NCBI RefSeq assembly: GCF_014837175.1 | Contig: NZ_JACYFR010000002.1 | Span: 186,001-250,000, forward strand | DNA from: Cellulomonas sp. JH27-2 | GTDB lineage: Bacteria > Actinomycetota > Actinomycetes > Actinomycetales > Cellulomonadaceae | DNA length: 64,000 bases | Direction: 5' to 3' | Part shown: one piece after another, positions 1-7,784 of the stretch | How positions within the stretch are numbered: the first letter of the stretch is position 1 | Layout: the number at the start of each line of letters is the position of its first letter | Notes under the pieces: model-generated | What the model saw: only the letters and a program-made list of their open reading frames with translations | What the model was told of the DNA's origin: nothing | Databases searched by the model: none | Program-made: the position numbers and the translations under genes

Positions 1-434
1 CGCAGGCGGTGGTAGCGGTCCTTGGACGCCGACGTGTCGGCGTGCAACCCGGACACGAAGACGATCCCGGCGACGCCGTGCTCCAGGAGCATCTCGACGT
101 ACTGGTCCTCGGTGGTGCCGCCGGGCGACTGCGTGCACAGCAGGGGAGTGAATCCGCGCTCGGTCAGCATCGACTCGATGACCTGCGCGAACGCGGGGAA
201 CACCGGGTTGGACAGCTCCGGGACGACCAGGCCGACGAGGCCTGCCGAGCGCGTGCGCAGCTTCTCGGGGCGCTCGTAGCCGAGCACGTCGAGCGCCGCG
301 AGCACGGCCTGGCGGGCCTGGGTGGAGACGCCGTGCTTGCCGTTGAGCACGCGGGAGACCGTGGCGGTGCTGACGCCGGCCTGTTCGGCCAGGTCCGTCA
401 GTCGGGTGCGCACGGGGGGCAGCGTGGGTGACAC
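1..434 (-). CDS. LacI-family transcriptional regulator (C-terminus outside window)
   Basis: The GTG start at 434 follows an AGGAGG ribosome site. The product opens with a LacI-type helix-turn-helix (residues about 8-32, containing LAEQAGVSTATVSRVLNG) and continues into the periplasmic-binding-like sugar-sensing domain (GLVVPELSNPVFPAFAQ). The gene runs off the left edge, so the effector domain is incomplete. It is divergent from the malto-oligosaccharide transport operon, with 184 bp between them holding several small palindromes. By family precedent (MalR-type regulators) it should repress that operon until a maltose-type inducer is bound. The family call is firm; the sugar specificity is inferred from the neighbours only. 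Confidence 0.93.
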   Translation of the reverse strand, partial: MSPTLPPVRTRLTDLAEQAGVSTATVSRVLNGKHGVSTQARQAVLAALDVLGYERPEKLRTRSAGLVGLVVPELSNPVFPAFAQVIESMLTERGFTPLLCTQSPGGTTEDQYVEMLLEHGVAGIVFVSGLHADTSASKDRYHRL

Positions 435-506
435 GGGACCTCCTCGTCCTGGGTCTTTCGGGTTGAGCGACGATGCAGCGGTCGCCGCTGCAACCGTTGC
501 CTGAAA

Positions 507-539
507 GTTACCGTAACGACTTGCAAGCCCTGTTGCAAC
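507..539. promoter_or_regulatory. Candidate operator cluster between lacI-type regulator and mal operon
   Basis: Three short palindromes sit in a row in the divergent intergenic region: GTTACCGTAAC (507-517), CTTGCAAG (520-527) and GTTGCAAC (532-539). CTGCAAC and CCGTTGC lie just upstream (about 488-500). LacI-family proteins bind even-spaced palindromes of this size, and TTGC/GCAA repeats resemble sites described for actinobacterial MalR proteins. No footprint is available; assignment to the adjacent regulator is inference. Confidence 0.5.
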
Positions 540-618
540 GAGGCTACGTTCCCTCCATCAGGCCAGCGACGGTGGGTAACCGGACGCCGGCACACCCACT
601 GAAACCAGGAGATCGAAG

Positions 619-1884
619 ATGCGACGGAGCATCCCTGTCGTTGCCGCGGCCCTCGGCCTCGCGCTGACGATGAGCGCCTGCTCGAGCGACAGCTCGAGCG
701 GCAGCGACGCGACCACGGCGCCGACGACCGCCGACACGGCGAGCGCCAGTGCCACGACGCCGACCGACGGCGGCACCCTGACGATCTGGGTCGACGAGAC
801 GCGGAAGAAGGCCGTGCAGGACGCGGCCTCCGCGTTCGAGAAGGAGACCGGCGCCAAGGTCACCCTCGTCCAGAAGAACTTCGAGGACATCAAGGCGGAC
901 TTCATCGCCCAGGTCCCCACCGGCAAGGGCCCCGACATCACCGTCGGCGCGCACGACTGGCTGGGCGAGCTCACCAAGAACGGCGTCGTCGCCCCGATCG
1001 AGCTGGGCGACAAGACGTCGGAGTTCGAGCCCGTCTCGATCCAGGCCTTCACGCAGGACGGCCAGGTCTACGGCCTGCCCTACGCGATCGAGAACGTCGC
1101 CCTCATCCGCAACACGAAGCTCGCCAAGGAAGCCCCCAAGACGTGGGCCGACGCGATCAAGGCGGGCAAGGCGGCCAAGACCAAGTTCCCGTTCCTCATC
1201 CAGACGAGCGACCAGGGCGACCCGTACACGTACTACCCGCTGCAGACGTCCTTCGGCGCCCCGGTGTTCGAGCAGAACGCCGACGGCTCGTACAACCCGA
1301 AGCTCGCGATGGGCGGCGACGAGGGCATTGCCTTCGCCAAGTGGCTGGCCAAGGAGGGTGAGAAGGGCACCAAGAACCTCGACACCGCGATCACCTACGA
1401 CAACGCGACGGCCGCGTTCGCCAAGGGCGAGTCGCCGTTCATCGTCGGCGGTCCGTGGATGCTCGACACCTTCAAGGGCATGGACCTGTCCATCGACCCC
1501 GTGCCCTCCGCGGGTGGCAAGCCGGCGCAGCCGTTCGTCGGCGTCCAGGGCTTCTACATCAGCGCGCAGAGCCAGAACGCGCTGCTGGCGAACGACTTCC
1601 TGACCAACTACATGTCGACCGACGAGGCGCAGACCGCCCTCTACGAGGCCGGCAACCGTCCGCCCGCGCTGATCAGCGCGGCGGAGAAGGCCTCGTCCGA
1701 CCCGATCACGGCCGGCTTCGCCGCGGTCGGCAAGGACGCGGTCCCCATGCCGTCCATCCCGCAGATGGGTTCGGTGTGGCAGTTCTGGGGCGTGACGGAG
1801 GCCCAGATCATCTCGGGCAAGGTCGACGCGACCAAGGGCTGGAACAAGATGATCGACGACATCAACAAGGCCATCGGCTCCTGA
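619..1884 (+). CDS. Maltose/malto-oligosaccharide ABC transporter substrate-binding lipoprotein
   Basis: This 421-residue extracellular solute-binding protein (family 1) captures malto-oligosaccharides outside the membrane and delivers them to the two permeases encoded downstream. The N-terminus has a basic start (MRR), a short hydrophobic core and a lipobox ending at Cys21 (TMSAC), followed by a Ser/Thr/Ala linker, as in lipid-anchored binding proteins. The mature part begins TLTIWVDETRKKAV and contains GKGPDITVGAHDWLGEL, typical of MalE-like proteins. The start is backed by AGGAGA upstream. It is first in an operon with malF- and malG-like genes and a GH13 enzyme, which supports a maltodextrin rather than another sugar substrate. 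Confidence 0.9.
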   Translation: MRRSIPVVAAALGLALTMSACSSDSSSGSDATTAPTTADTASASATTPTDGGTLTIWVDETRKKAVQDAASAFEKETGAKVTLVQKNFEDIKADFIAQVPTGKGPDITVGAHDWLGELTKNGVVAPIELGDKTSEFEPVSIQAFTQDGQVYGLPYAIENVALIRNTKLAKEAPKTWADAIKAGKAAKTKFPFLIQTSDQGDPYTYYPLQTSFGAPVFEQNADGSYNPKLAMGGDEGIAFAKWLAKEGEKGTKNLDTAITYDNATAAFAKGESPFIVGGPWMLDTFKGMDLSIDPVPSAGGKPAQPFVGVQGFYISAQSQNALLANDFLTNYMSTDEAQTALYEAGNRPPALISAAEKASSDPITAGFAAVGKDAVPMPSIPQMGSVWQFWGVTEAQIISGKVDATKGWNKMIDDINKAIGS

Positions 1885-1898
1885 CGTCCTGATCACGA

Positions 1899-1938
1899 CC
1901 CGCGGGGCGTGGCGCCGACGAGCGCCACGCCCCGCGGG
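1899..1938 (+). terminator. Strong intercistronic hairpin between binding protein and permease genes
   Basis: A perfect 17-bp GC-rich stem (1899-1915 paired with 1922-1938) with a 6-nt loop lies 15 nt after the binding-protein stop and 38 nt before the malF-like start. There is no U-tract. It is more likely a partial terminator or 3'-end stabiliser that keeps the binding protein in excess over the permeases, as known for other binding-protein operons, than a full operon terminator. Confidence 0.7.
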
Positions 1939-1976
1939 AGCAGACTGACCTGAGCAGAACCTGACCGGAGGCGACG

Positions 1977-3602
1977 ATGCCGACAGTGAAGTCCCCGCAC
2001 GCCGACCAGGGTGCACCGCCGAGAACACCCGACCTCGAACCCGTGGGACGTGCCGACCACTCGCACGCGCGCACCATGCGCCCGGGCTTCCTGGCCAAGC
2101 TGGTCCTCATGGCGGTCGTCGACGCGATCGGCGTCTACTGCCTGCTGGCGGCCTGGAACGCGGATGCGTGGGGCATCTTCGCCGCGATGCTCGTCCTGCT
2201 CGTCGCCGCCAACTGGGTCTACTTCACGCGTCGCGCACTGGCGCTGAAGTACATCCTGCCCGGGTTGGCTTTCCTGCTCGTCTTCCAGATCTTCGTCGTC
2301 GTCTACACCGGCTTCGTCGCGTTCACGAACTACGGCGACGGCCACAACGGCACCAAGCAGCAGGCCGTCGACGCGCTGCTCGTGCAGGACGAGAAGCGGG
2401 TCGAGGGGTCACCCTCCTACCCGCTGACCGTCGTGTCCCAGGACGGCACGCTCGGCTTCGCCGTGATCGACCCCGACGGCAAGACGCTCGTCGGGACCGC
2501 CGAGGACCCGCTCACGCCCGACGACGCCACGGTCGAGTCCGACCGCATCACGGCCGTGGACGGCTGGACCGTCCTCAGCCGCCAGGACATCCTGGCCCAG
2601 CAGAAGGCCATCACCGCCCTGCGCGTGCCCATCTCCGACGAGGCCGCCGACGGTTCCATCCGCACGCAGGACGCGCGGGTCGGGTACGTCTTCAAGTCCA
2701 CCCTGACGTACGACGCCGCGGCCGGGACGATGACGGACACCGAGTCCGGCGCCGTCTACGCCCCCAACGACCACGGTGAGTTCGAGGCCCCCGACGGGAC
2801 CACGCTCCCGATCGGATGGCGCGTCACCGTCGGCTTCGAGAACTTCACCACCGCGTTCTCCGACTCGCGCTACGCCAAGCCGTTCTTCTCGATCCTGGTC
2901 TGGACGTTTGCGTTCGCGATCCTGTCCGTGCTGACGACGTTCCTGCTCGGGCTGTTCCTGGCGATGGTCTTCAACGACACCCGCATGCGGGGCCGCAAGG
3001 TCTACCGGATGCTGATGATCCTGCCGTACGCCATTCCCGGGTTCGTCGCGGCGCTGCTGTGGTCGGGCATGTTCAACCGCCGGTTCGGGCTGATCAACAA
3101 CCTGTTCTTCGGTGGCGCCGAGATCCCGTGGCTGACGGACCCGTGGCTCGCCAAGTTCTCGGTGCTCTTCGTGAACCTGTGGCTCGGCTTCCCCTACATG
3201 TTCCTGATCTGCACGGGCGCGCTGCAGTCGCTCCCGAGCGACGTCCTTGAGGCCGCCAAGATCGACGGCGCGAGCAAGCTGCGGACGTGGCGCTCGGTGA
3301 TCATGCCGTTGCTGCTCGTCTCGACGGCGCCGCTGCTGATCTCGTCCTTCGCGTTCAACTTCAACAACTTCACGCTCATCTACATGCTGACGGGCGGTGG
3401 GCCGCAGTTCGAGGACGCGTCGGTGCCGCTCGGCCATACCGACATCCTGATCTCGATGGTGTACTCCATCTCCGGGATCGACGGCAGTGCGCCCAAGAAC
3501 TACGGCCTGGCCAGCGCGTTGTCCATCGTCATCTTCGTCATCGTCGGCGGCATCTCCGCTCTCGCCTTCCGGCAGACCCGCAAGCTCGAGGAGATCAACT
3601 GA
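1977..3602 (+). CDS. Maltose-type ABC transporter permease (MalF-like)
   Basis: The 541-residue protein has three hydrophobic segments near the N-terminus (residues about 38-115), a long soluble stretch (about 118-280) matching the extracytoplasmic P2 loop of MalF, then five further membrane segments. The EAA loop, which docks the ATPase, is at about 425-445 (EAAKIDGASKLRTWRS). Length and layout match MalF (about 514 residues in E. coli) rather than short sugar permeases. The start follows CGGAGG. The stop shares one base with the next start (TGATG), so translation is coupled. No ATP-binding subunit is encoded nearby; a shared MsmK-type ATPase elsewhere is presumed. Confidence 0.9.
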   Translation: MPTVKSPHADQGAPPRTPDLEPVGRADHSHARTMRPGFLAKLVLMAVVDAIGVYCLLAAWNADAWGIFAAMLVLLVAANWVYFTRRALALKYILPGLAFLLVFQIFVVVYTGFVAFTNYGDGHNGTKQQAVDALLVQDEKRVEGSPSYPLTVVSQDGTLGFAVIDPDGKTLVGTAEDPLTPDDATVESDRITAVDGWTVLSRQDILAQQKAITALRVPISDEAADGSIRTQDARVGYVFKSTLTYDAAAGTMTDTESGAVYAPNDHGEFEAPDGTTLPIGWRVTVGFENFTTAFSDSRYAKPFFSILVWTFAFAILSVLTTFLLGLFLAMVFNDTRMRGRKVYRMLMILPYAIPGFVAALLWSGMFNRRFGLINNLFFGGAEIPWLTDPWLAKFSVLFVNLWLGFPYMFLICTGALQSLPSDVLEAAKIDGASKLRTWRSVIMPLLLVSTAPLLISSFAFNFNNFTLIYMLTGGGPQFEDASVPLGHTDILISMVYSISGIDGSAPKNYGLASALSIVIFVIVGGISALAFRQTRKLEEIN

Positions 3603-4501
3603 TGTCCACCTCGACCGCAGTCCCCGCGAAGGCGTCGACCGCCCAGGTGCGCCGCAACAAGATGGCGTTCGGCAAGTGGTTCTCCGAGCTCGGCTGGCGG
3701 CACGTCGTCGGCGTCGTCGCCGTCGTCTTCGCGGCGTTCCCGCTGGTGTACCTGCTGTCCGCGTCCCTGCACGAGAAGGGGTCGCTCACCGACCTGTTCG
3801 GCCCGGTGAGCACCGCCAACTACTCCGCGCTGTCGGAGACGATGTTCTGGACGTGGATGGGCAACAGCGTGATCATCGCCGTCGCCACGTCGGTCGGCAC
3901 GGTGCTCATGGGTGCGGCCGCCGCCTACGCGTTCTCGCGCTACCGCTTCTCGGGGCGCCGGCTCGGGCTCACGTCGCTGCTGATCATCCAGATGTTCCCC
4001 CAGATGCTCGCGTTCGTCGCGATCTTCCTGCTGCTCATCAGCCTGGGTGACGTGGTGCCGGCCCTGGGGCTGAACAGCAAGCTCGCGCTGATCTGCGTGT
4101 ACCTGGGCGGGGCGCTCGGCGTGAACACGTTCCTCATGTACGGGTTCTTCAACACGATCCCACGCGAGCTCGACGAGGCGGCCAAGATCGACGGCGCCAC
4201 GCACGCCCAGATCTACTGGACGATCATCCTGCGTCTGGTCGCGCCGATCCTCGCGGTCGTCGGCCTGCTGTCGTTCATCTCGACGTTCGGGGAGTTCATC
4301 ATCGCCCGCTCCGTGCTGCAGTCGGAGGGCAACTGGACGCTTGCCGTCGGGCTCTACGGCTGGGTGTCGTCGCTGCTCGAGGCCAACTGGGGCCTGTTCG
4401 CCGCCGGCGCCGTGATCGCCACGCTGCCGGTCCTGGCCCTGTTCCTGTACCTGCAGAAGTACATCGTCGGCGGCCTCACCGCGGGGTCCGTGAAGGGATG
4501 A
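3602..4501 (+). CDS. Maltose-type ABC transporter permease (MalG-like)
   Basis: This 299-residue inner-membrane permease has six predicted membrane segments and the conserved EAA loop at about 191-210 (DEAAKIDGATHAQIYWTII). The ATG start overlaps the malF-like stop codon, and its own stop overlaps the GH13 start (ATGA), so three genes are translationally coupled. It forms the second half of the membrane channel for the binding protein encoded at 619-1884. The C-terminal TAGSVKG tail is typical of MalG proteins. Confidence 0.91.
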   Translation: MSTSTAVPAKASTAQVRRNKMAFGKWFSELGWRHVVGVVAVVFAAFPLVYLLSASLHEKGSLTDLFGPVSTANYSALSETMFWTWMGNSVIIAVATSVGTVLMGAAAAYAFSRYRFSGRRLGLTSLLIIQMFPQMLAFVAIFLLLISLGDVVPALGLNSKLALICVYLGGALGVNTFLMYGFFNTIPRELDEAAKIDGATHAQIYWTIILRLVAPILAVVGLLSFISTFGEFIIARSVLQSEGNWTLAVGLYGWVSSLLEANWGLFAAGAVIATLPVLALFLYLQKYIVGGLTAGSVKG

Positions 4502-6333
4502 GCGCGGTGTCCTACCAGCTCGGCCCGCACCACGACGGCTCCGAGCTGTACGTCCCGCGCGCCACGCCGCGTCTCGGCGACGTCGTGCCGGTGCGGGTGC
4601 GCGTCCCCGCCGACTACCCCGAGACGGCCGTCTGGCTGCGGGCCGTACGCGACGGCGAGCCGCGGCTGTCCGCGGCCCGGTTGGAGAGCGCCGACGAGCA
4701 CGAACGCTGGTACGTCGCGGACCTGCTGATCCACAACCCGGTGGTCAGCTACCGGTTCCTGCTCGACGTGCCCGGCGGCTACCGCTGGCTCACCGGGCGC
4801 GGGGTGGTGGACCGCGACGTCCCCGACGCCGCCGACTTCCGGCTCACCGTGCACGAGCCGGCGCCGGCCTGGATGGACGACGCGGTGGTCTACCAGGTGT
4901 TCCCGGACCGGTTCGCCCGCTCGGACGAGGACCACGGCCCGCTGCCCGAGTGGGCACTGCCGGCGGACTGGTCCGACGAACCCATCGCCGCAGGGCCCGG
5001 TGTCGCGCAGCAGTTCTACGGCGGCGACCTGCCCGGCGTCGAGCAGCACCTCGACCACCTGGAGCGCCTCGGTGTCGACACGCTCTACCTGACGCCCATC
5101 TTCCCGGCACGCTCCAACCACCGCTACGACGCCAGCACGTTCGACGAGGTCGACCCGCTGCTCGGCGGCGACGAGGCGCTGGCGTCGCTGTCGTCGGCCG
5201 TGCACGCGCGCGGGCTGCGGATCATGGGCGACTTCACCACCAACCACACGGGCGACGGGCACGAGTGGTTCCGTCGGGCGCAGGCCGACCCGACCAGCGT
5301 GGAGCACGACTTCTACTACTGGACGCCCGGTGAGCCGGGGTACGTCGGCTGGCTCGAGCACTCGTCGCTGCCCAAGCTCAACTACAACGCCCCCGCGCTC
5401 GCGGGCCGGATGGTCGCGGGCCCGGACTCGGTGATCGGCCGCTGGCTGGCGCAGCCGTTCGGCATCGACGGCTGGCGCATCGACGTCGCCAACATGACCG
5501 GGCGCTACGCGGCCGACGACTTCACGCACGAGATCGCGCGCACCATCCGGGCCACGATGCGCGACCTCAACCCCGAAGCAGTGCTCGTCTCCGAGCACTT
5601 CCACGACGCGGCGTCCGACCTGGCCCAGGGCGGCTGGCACGTCAACATGAACTACTCGGCGTTCACGCGCCCCGCGTGGACGTGGCTCGCGGAGCCCGGT
5701 ACCGCAGCGTCGTTCATGGGTCTGCCGGTCCCGGTGCCGCACCTGCCGGGCCCGGCGATGGTCGCGACGATGCGCGAGTTCGACGCGACCGTGCCGTGGG
5801 CCGTGACGCGCCACCAGTGGAACATGCTCGGCTCGCACGACACGGCGCGTCTGCGGACCGTCGTCGGGACACCGGCGATGCAGGAGGTCTCGGCGGGCCT
5901 GCTGCTCACCTACCCGGGCACGCCCGTGCTGTTCGCGGGTGACGAGGGCGGGCTGACCGGCGTCAACGGCGAGCACGCGCGCGTGCCGATGCCGTGGGAC
6001 GACATCGAGGACGGCGGTCCGCGCTGGGACGCGGCGACGTTCGAGGTCTACCGCGCGTTGATCGCCCTGCGTCGCTCGTCGCGCGCGCTGCGCGACGGGG
6101 GCCTGCGCTGGGTGGTCGTCGAGGACGACGGCGTGGCCTACCTGCGGGAGACGGCCGACGAACGCGTGCTGGTGGTCCTGGCGCGGGCGTCCTGGTCGGG
6201 CGCGGTGCTCCCGCGTCACCTCGCTGACCACGAGCCGGAGGTCCTGTACGGCGCCCGCGCGCTGAGGGTCGACGACGACGGGATCGCCCTGCCCGGTGAC
6301 GGGCCGGGCGTGGGTGTCTGGCGGCTGGCCTGA
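4498..6333 (+). CDS. GH13 alpha-glucosidase / neopullulanase-like maltodextrin hydrolase
   Basis: The 611-residue cytoplasmic enzyme (no signal peptide) should hydrolyse imported malto-oligosaccharides. Residues 1 to about 120 form a beta-sandwich resembling the CBM34-type N-domain. The catalytic barrel starts at VVYQVFPDRFARS. GH13 motifs are present: region I DFTTNH (about 244-249), region II GWRIDVAN with nucleophile Asp329, region III SEHFHD with acid/base Glu366, and region IV GSHDT with Asp448. All three catalytic carboxylates are intact. It overlaps malG by 4 nt. Neopullulanase, cyclomaltodextrinase and maltogenic amylase share this layout, so exact linkage preference cannot be read from sequence. 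Confidence 0.9.
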   Translation: MSAVSYQLGPHHDGSELYVPRATPRLGDVVPVRVRVPADYPETAVWLRAVRDGEPRLSAARLESADEHERWYVADLLIHNPVVSYRFLLDVPGGYRWLTGRGVVDRDVPDAADFRLTVHEPAPAWMDDAVVYQVFPDRFARSDEDHGPLPEWALPADWSDEPIAAGPGVAQQFYGGDLPGVEQHLDHLERLGVDTLYLTPIFPARSNHRYDASTFDEVDPLLGGDEALASLSSAVHARGLRIMGDFTTNHTGDGHEWFRRAQADPTSVEHDFYYWTPGEPGYVGWLEHSSLPKLNYNAPALAGRMVAGPDSVIGRWLAQPFGIDGWRIDVANMTGRYAADDFTHEIARTIRATMRDLNPEAVLVSEHFHDAASDLAQGGWHVNMNYSAFTRPAWTWLAEPGTAASFMGLPVPVPHLPGPAMVATMREFDATVPWAVTRHQWNMLGSHDTARLRTVVGTPAMQEVSAGLLLTYPGTPVLFAGDEGGLTGVNGEHARVPMPWDDIEDGGPRWDAATFEVYRALIALRRSSRALRDGGLRWVVVEDDGVAYLRETADERVLVVLARASWSGAVLPRHLADHEPEVLYGARALRVDDDGIALPGDGPGVGVWRLA

Positions 6334-6433
6334 CGCCATGATCCCGGGCGCGACGGAATGGGGACCTCGGGCCACGGGTACGCCTCGGCGTCGTCGGCCC
6401 GGGCCGTGCGCCTGCCCGAACGAGCGCGCTCGT

Positions 6434-6439
6434 TAGGCT
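6434..6439 (+). promoter_or_regulatory. -10 element TAGGCT for leaderless dgt transcript
   Basis: TAGGCT ends exactly 6 nt before the GTG at 6446, placing the expected transcription start on the start codon. No Shine-Dalgarno sequence precedes that codon. Confidence 0.7.
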
Positions 6440-6445
6440 GTGCGC

Positions 6446-7732
6446 GTGACCGCGCTCAAGGAGACCCTCGACCTCGACGGCTACGTCGACGCCGACCGCG
6501 AGCGGTGGGTCACCGAGGGGACCAAGAACCGGCAGCGGACCGCGTTCGAGCGCGACCGCGCCCGGCTCGTGCACTCCTCCGCGCTGCGACGGCTGGGCGC
6601 CAAGACGCAGGTGCTCGGACCCTCGTCGGACGACTTCGTGCGCACGCGCCTCACGCACACGCTCGAGGTCGCGCAGGTCGGCCGCGAGATCGGCAAGGCG
6701 CTCGGGTGCGACCCGGACATCGTCGACACCGCCTGCCTGGCGCACGACCTGGGCCACCCGCCCTTCGGCCACAACGGCGAGCGCGCCCTCGCGCAGATCG
6801 CACGCGGGATCGGCGGGTTCGAGGGCAACGCGCAGACGCTGCGGCTCCTCACGCGACTTGAGCCCAAGGTCGTGGCGCCCGACGGCCGCGCCGTGGGGCT
6901 CAACCTCACGCGCGCCTCCCTGGACGCGTCGGTGAAGTACCCATGGCGGCACCTGCAGGGGCCGGTGAGCGCGGCCAGCGGCCGGCCGACGCACAAGTTC
7001 GGTGTCTACGAGGACGACCTGCCCGTCTTCGAGTGGCTGCGCCAGGACGCGCCGGACGGGCGCAAGTGCCTGGAGGCGCAGGTCATGGACCTGGCCGACG
7101 ACATCTCCTACTCGGTGCACGACGTCGAGGACGCCGTCGTCGGCGGTCGCCTGGACCTCGACGTGCTGACGCGGCCCGACGAGCGGGAGCGGGTCGTCGA
7201 CGCCGTGAGCACCTGGTACGGCGACGCGGTGTCCGCGGACGGGCTGCGCGAGGCGATGGACCGGCTGGTCCGCGCCCGACTGTGGGGGCCGGGCTTCGAC
7301 GGGTCGCGCGCCGCCCTCGCGATGCTCAAGGACGCCACCAGCCAGCTCATCGGCCGCTTCGCGAAGGCCTCGCAGAAGGCCACCCGCGAGCAGTACGGGC
7401 CGGGCCCGCTGACGCGGTACGGCGCGGAGCTCGTGGTCCCGCACTCCACGCTTGCCGAGATCCTCGTGCTCAAGGGGTTGGCCGTCGCGTACGTCATGGC
7501 GCCCCGCGAGCTCGAGCCGCTCTACCAGCGCCAGCGCGAGATGCTCACCGACCTGGTCCAGGTGCTGTCCGAGCGGGCACCGCAGCTGCTCGAACCACCG
7601 TTCGCGGCGGACTGGGCGGACGCGCCCGACGACGCCGCCCGGCTGCGCGTCGTCGTCGACCAGGTCGCCTCCCTGACCGACGTCTCCGCCGTGGCTCTGC
7701 ACACGCGCCTGCTGCACCCGCCGCGGCACTGA
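6446..7732 (+). CDS. dgt: Deoxyguanosinetriphosphate triphosphohydrolase-like HD protein
   Basis: The protein hydrolyses dNTPs to deoxynucleosides plus tripolyphosphate, acting in nucleotide pool control. The HD metal-binding signature is intact: RLTHTLEV supplies the first His, and LAHDLGHPPFGHNGE (His100-Asp101) the HD pair. A later LADDISYSVHDVED segment supplies the distal Asp. At 428 residues it matches the type-2 (Dgt-like) family common in actinobacteria. The start was set at GTG 6446 because TAGGCT lies 6 nt upstream and no ribosome site exists; an in-frame GTG at 6440 would add two residues. It lies directly upstream of dnaG, the usual actinobacterial arrangement. Confidence 0.94.
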   Translation: MTALKETLDLDGYVDADRERWVTEGTKNRQRTAFERDRARLVHSSALRRLGAKTQVLGPSSDDFVRTRLTHTLEVAQVGREIGKALGCDPDIVDTACLAHDLGHPPFGHNGERALAQIARGIGGFEGNAQTLRLLTRLEPKVVAPDGRAVGLNLTRASLDASVKYPWRHLQGPVSAASGRPTHKFGVYEDDLPVFEWLRQDAPDGRKCLEAQVMDLADDISYSVHDVEDAVVGGRLDLDVLTRPDERERVVDAVSTWYGDAVSADGLREAMDRLVRARLWGPGFDGSRAALAMLKDATSQLIGRFAKASQKATREQYGPGPLTRYGAELVVPHSTLAEILVLKGLAVAYVMAPRELEPLYQRQREMLTDLVQVLSERAPQLLEPPFAADWADAPDDAARLRVVVDQVASLTDVSAVALHTRLLHPPRH

Positions 7733-7772
7733 GTCCACCGTTCGGCCGCACGGAGCGACCCGTGATCCGCCA

Positions 7773-7778
7773 TAGACT
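7773..7778 (+). promoter_or_regulatory. -10 element TAGACT for leaderless dnaG transcript
   Basis: TAGACT lies 6 nt before the dnaG GTG start at 7785; no Shine-Dalgarno motif is present between them. Confidence 0.7.
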
Positions 7779-7784
7779 GCGCCC

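Noticed and set aside
520-539. Link between TTGCAA palindromes near the mal operon and the TGGTTGCA boxes of the flanking repeats
   Set aside because: The shared core is only TTGCA; spacing and symmetry differ and the contexts are unrelated.
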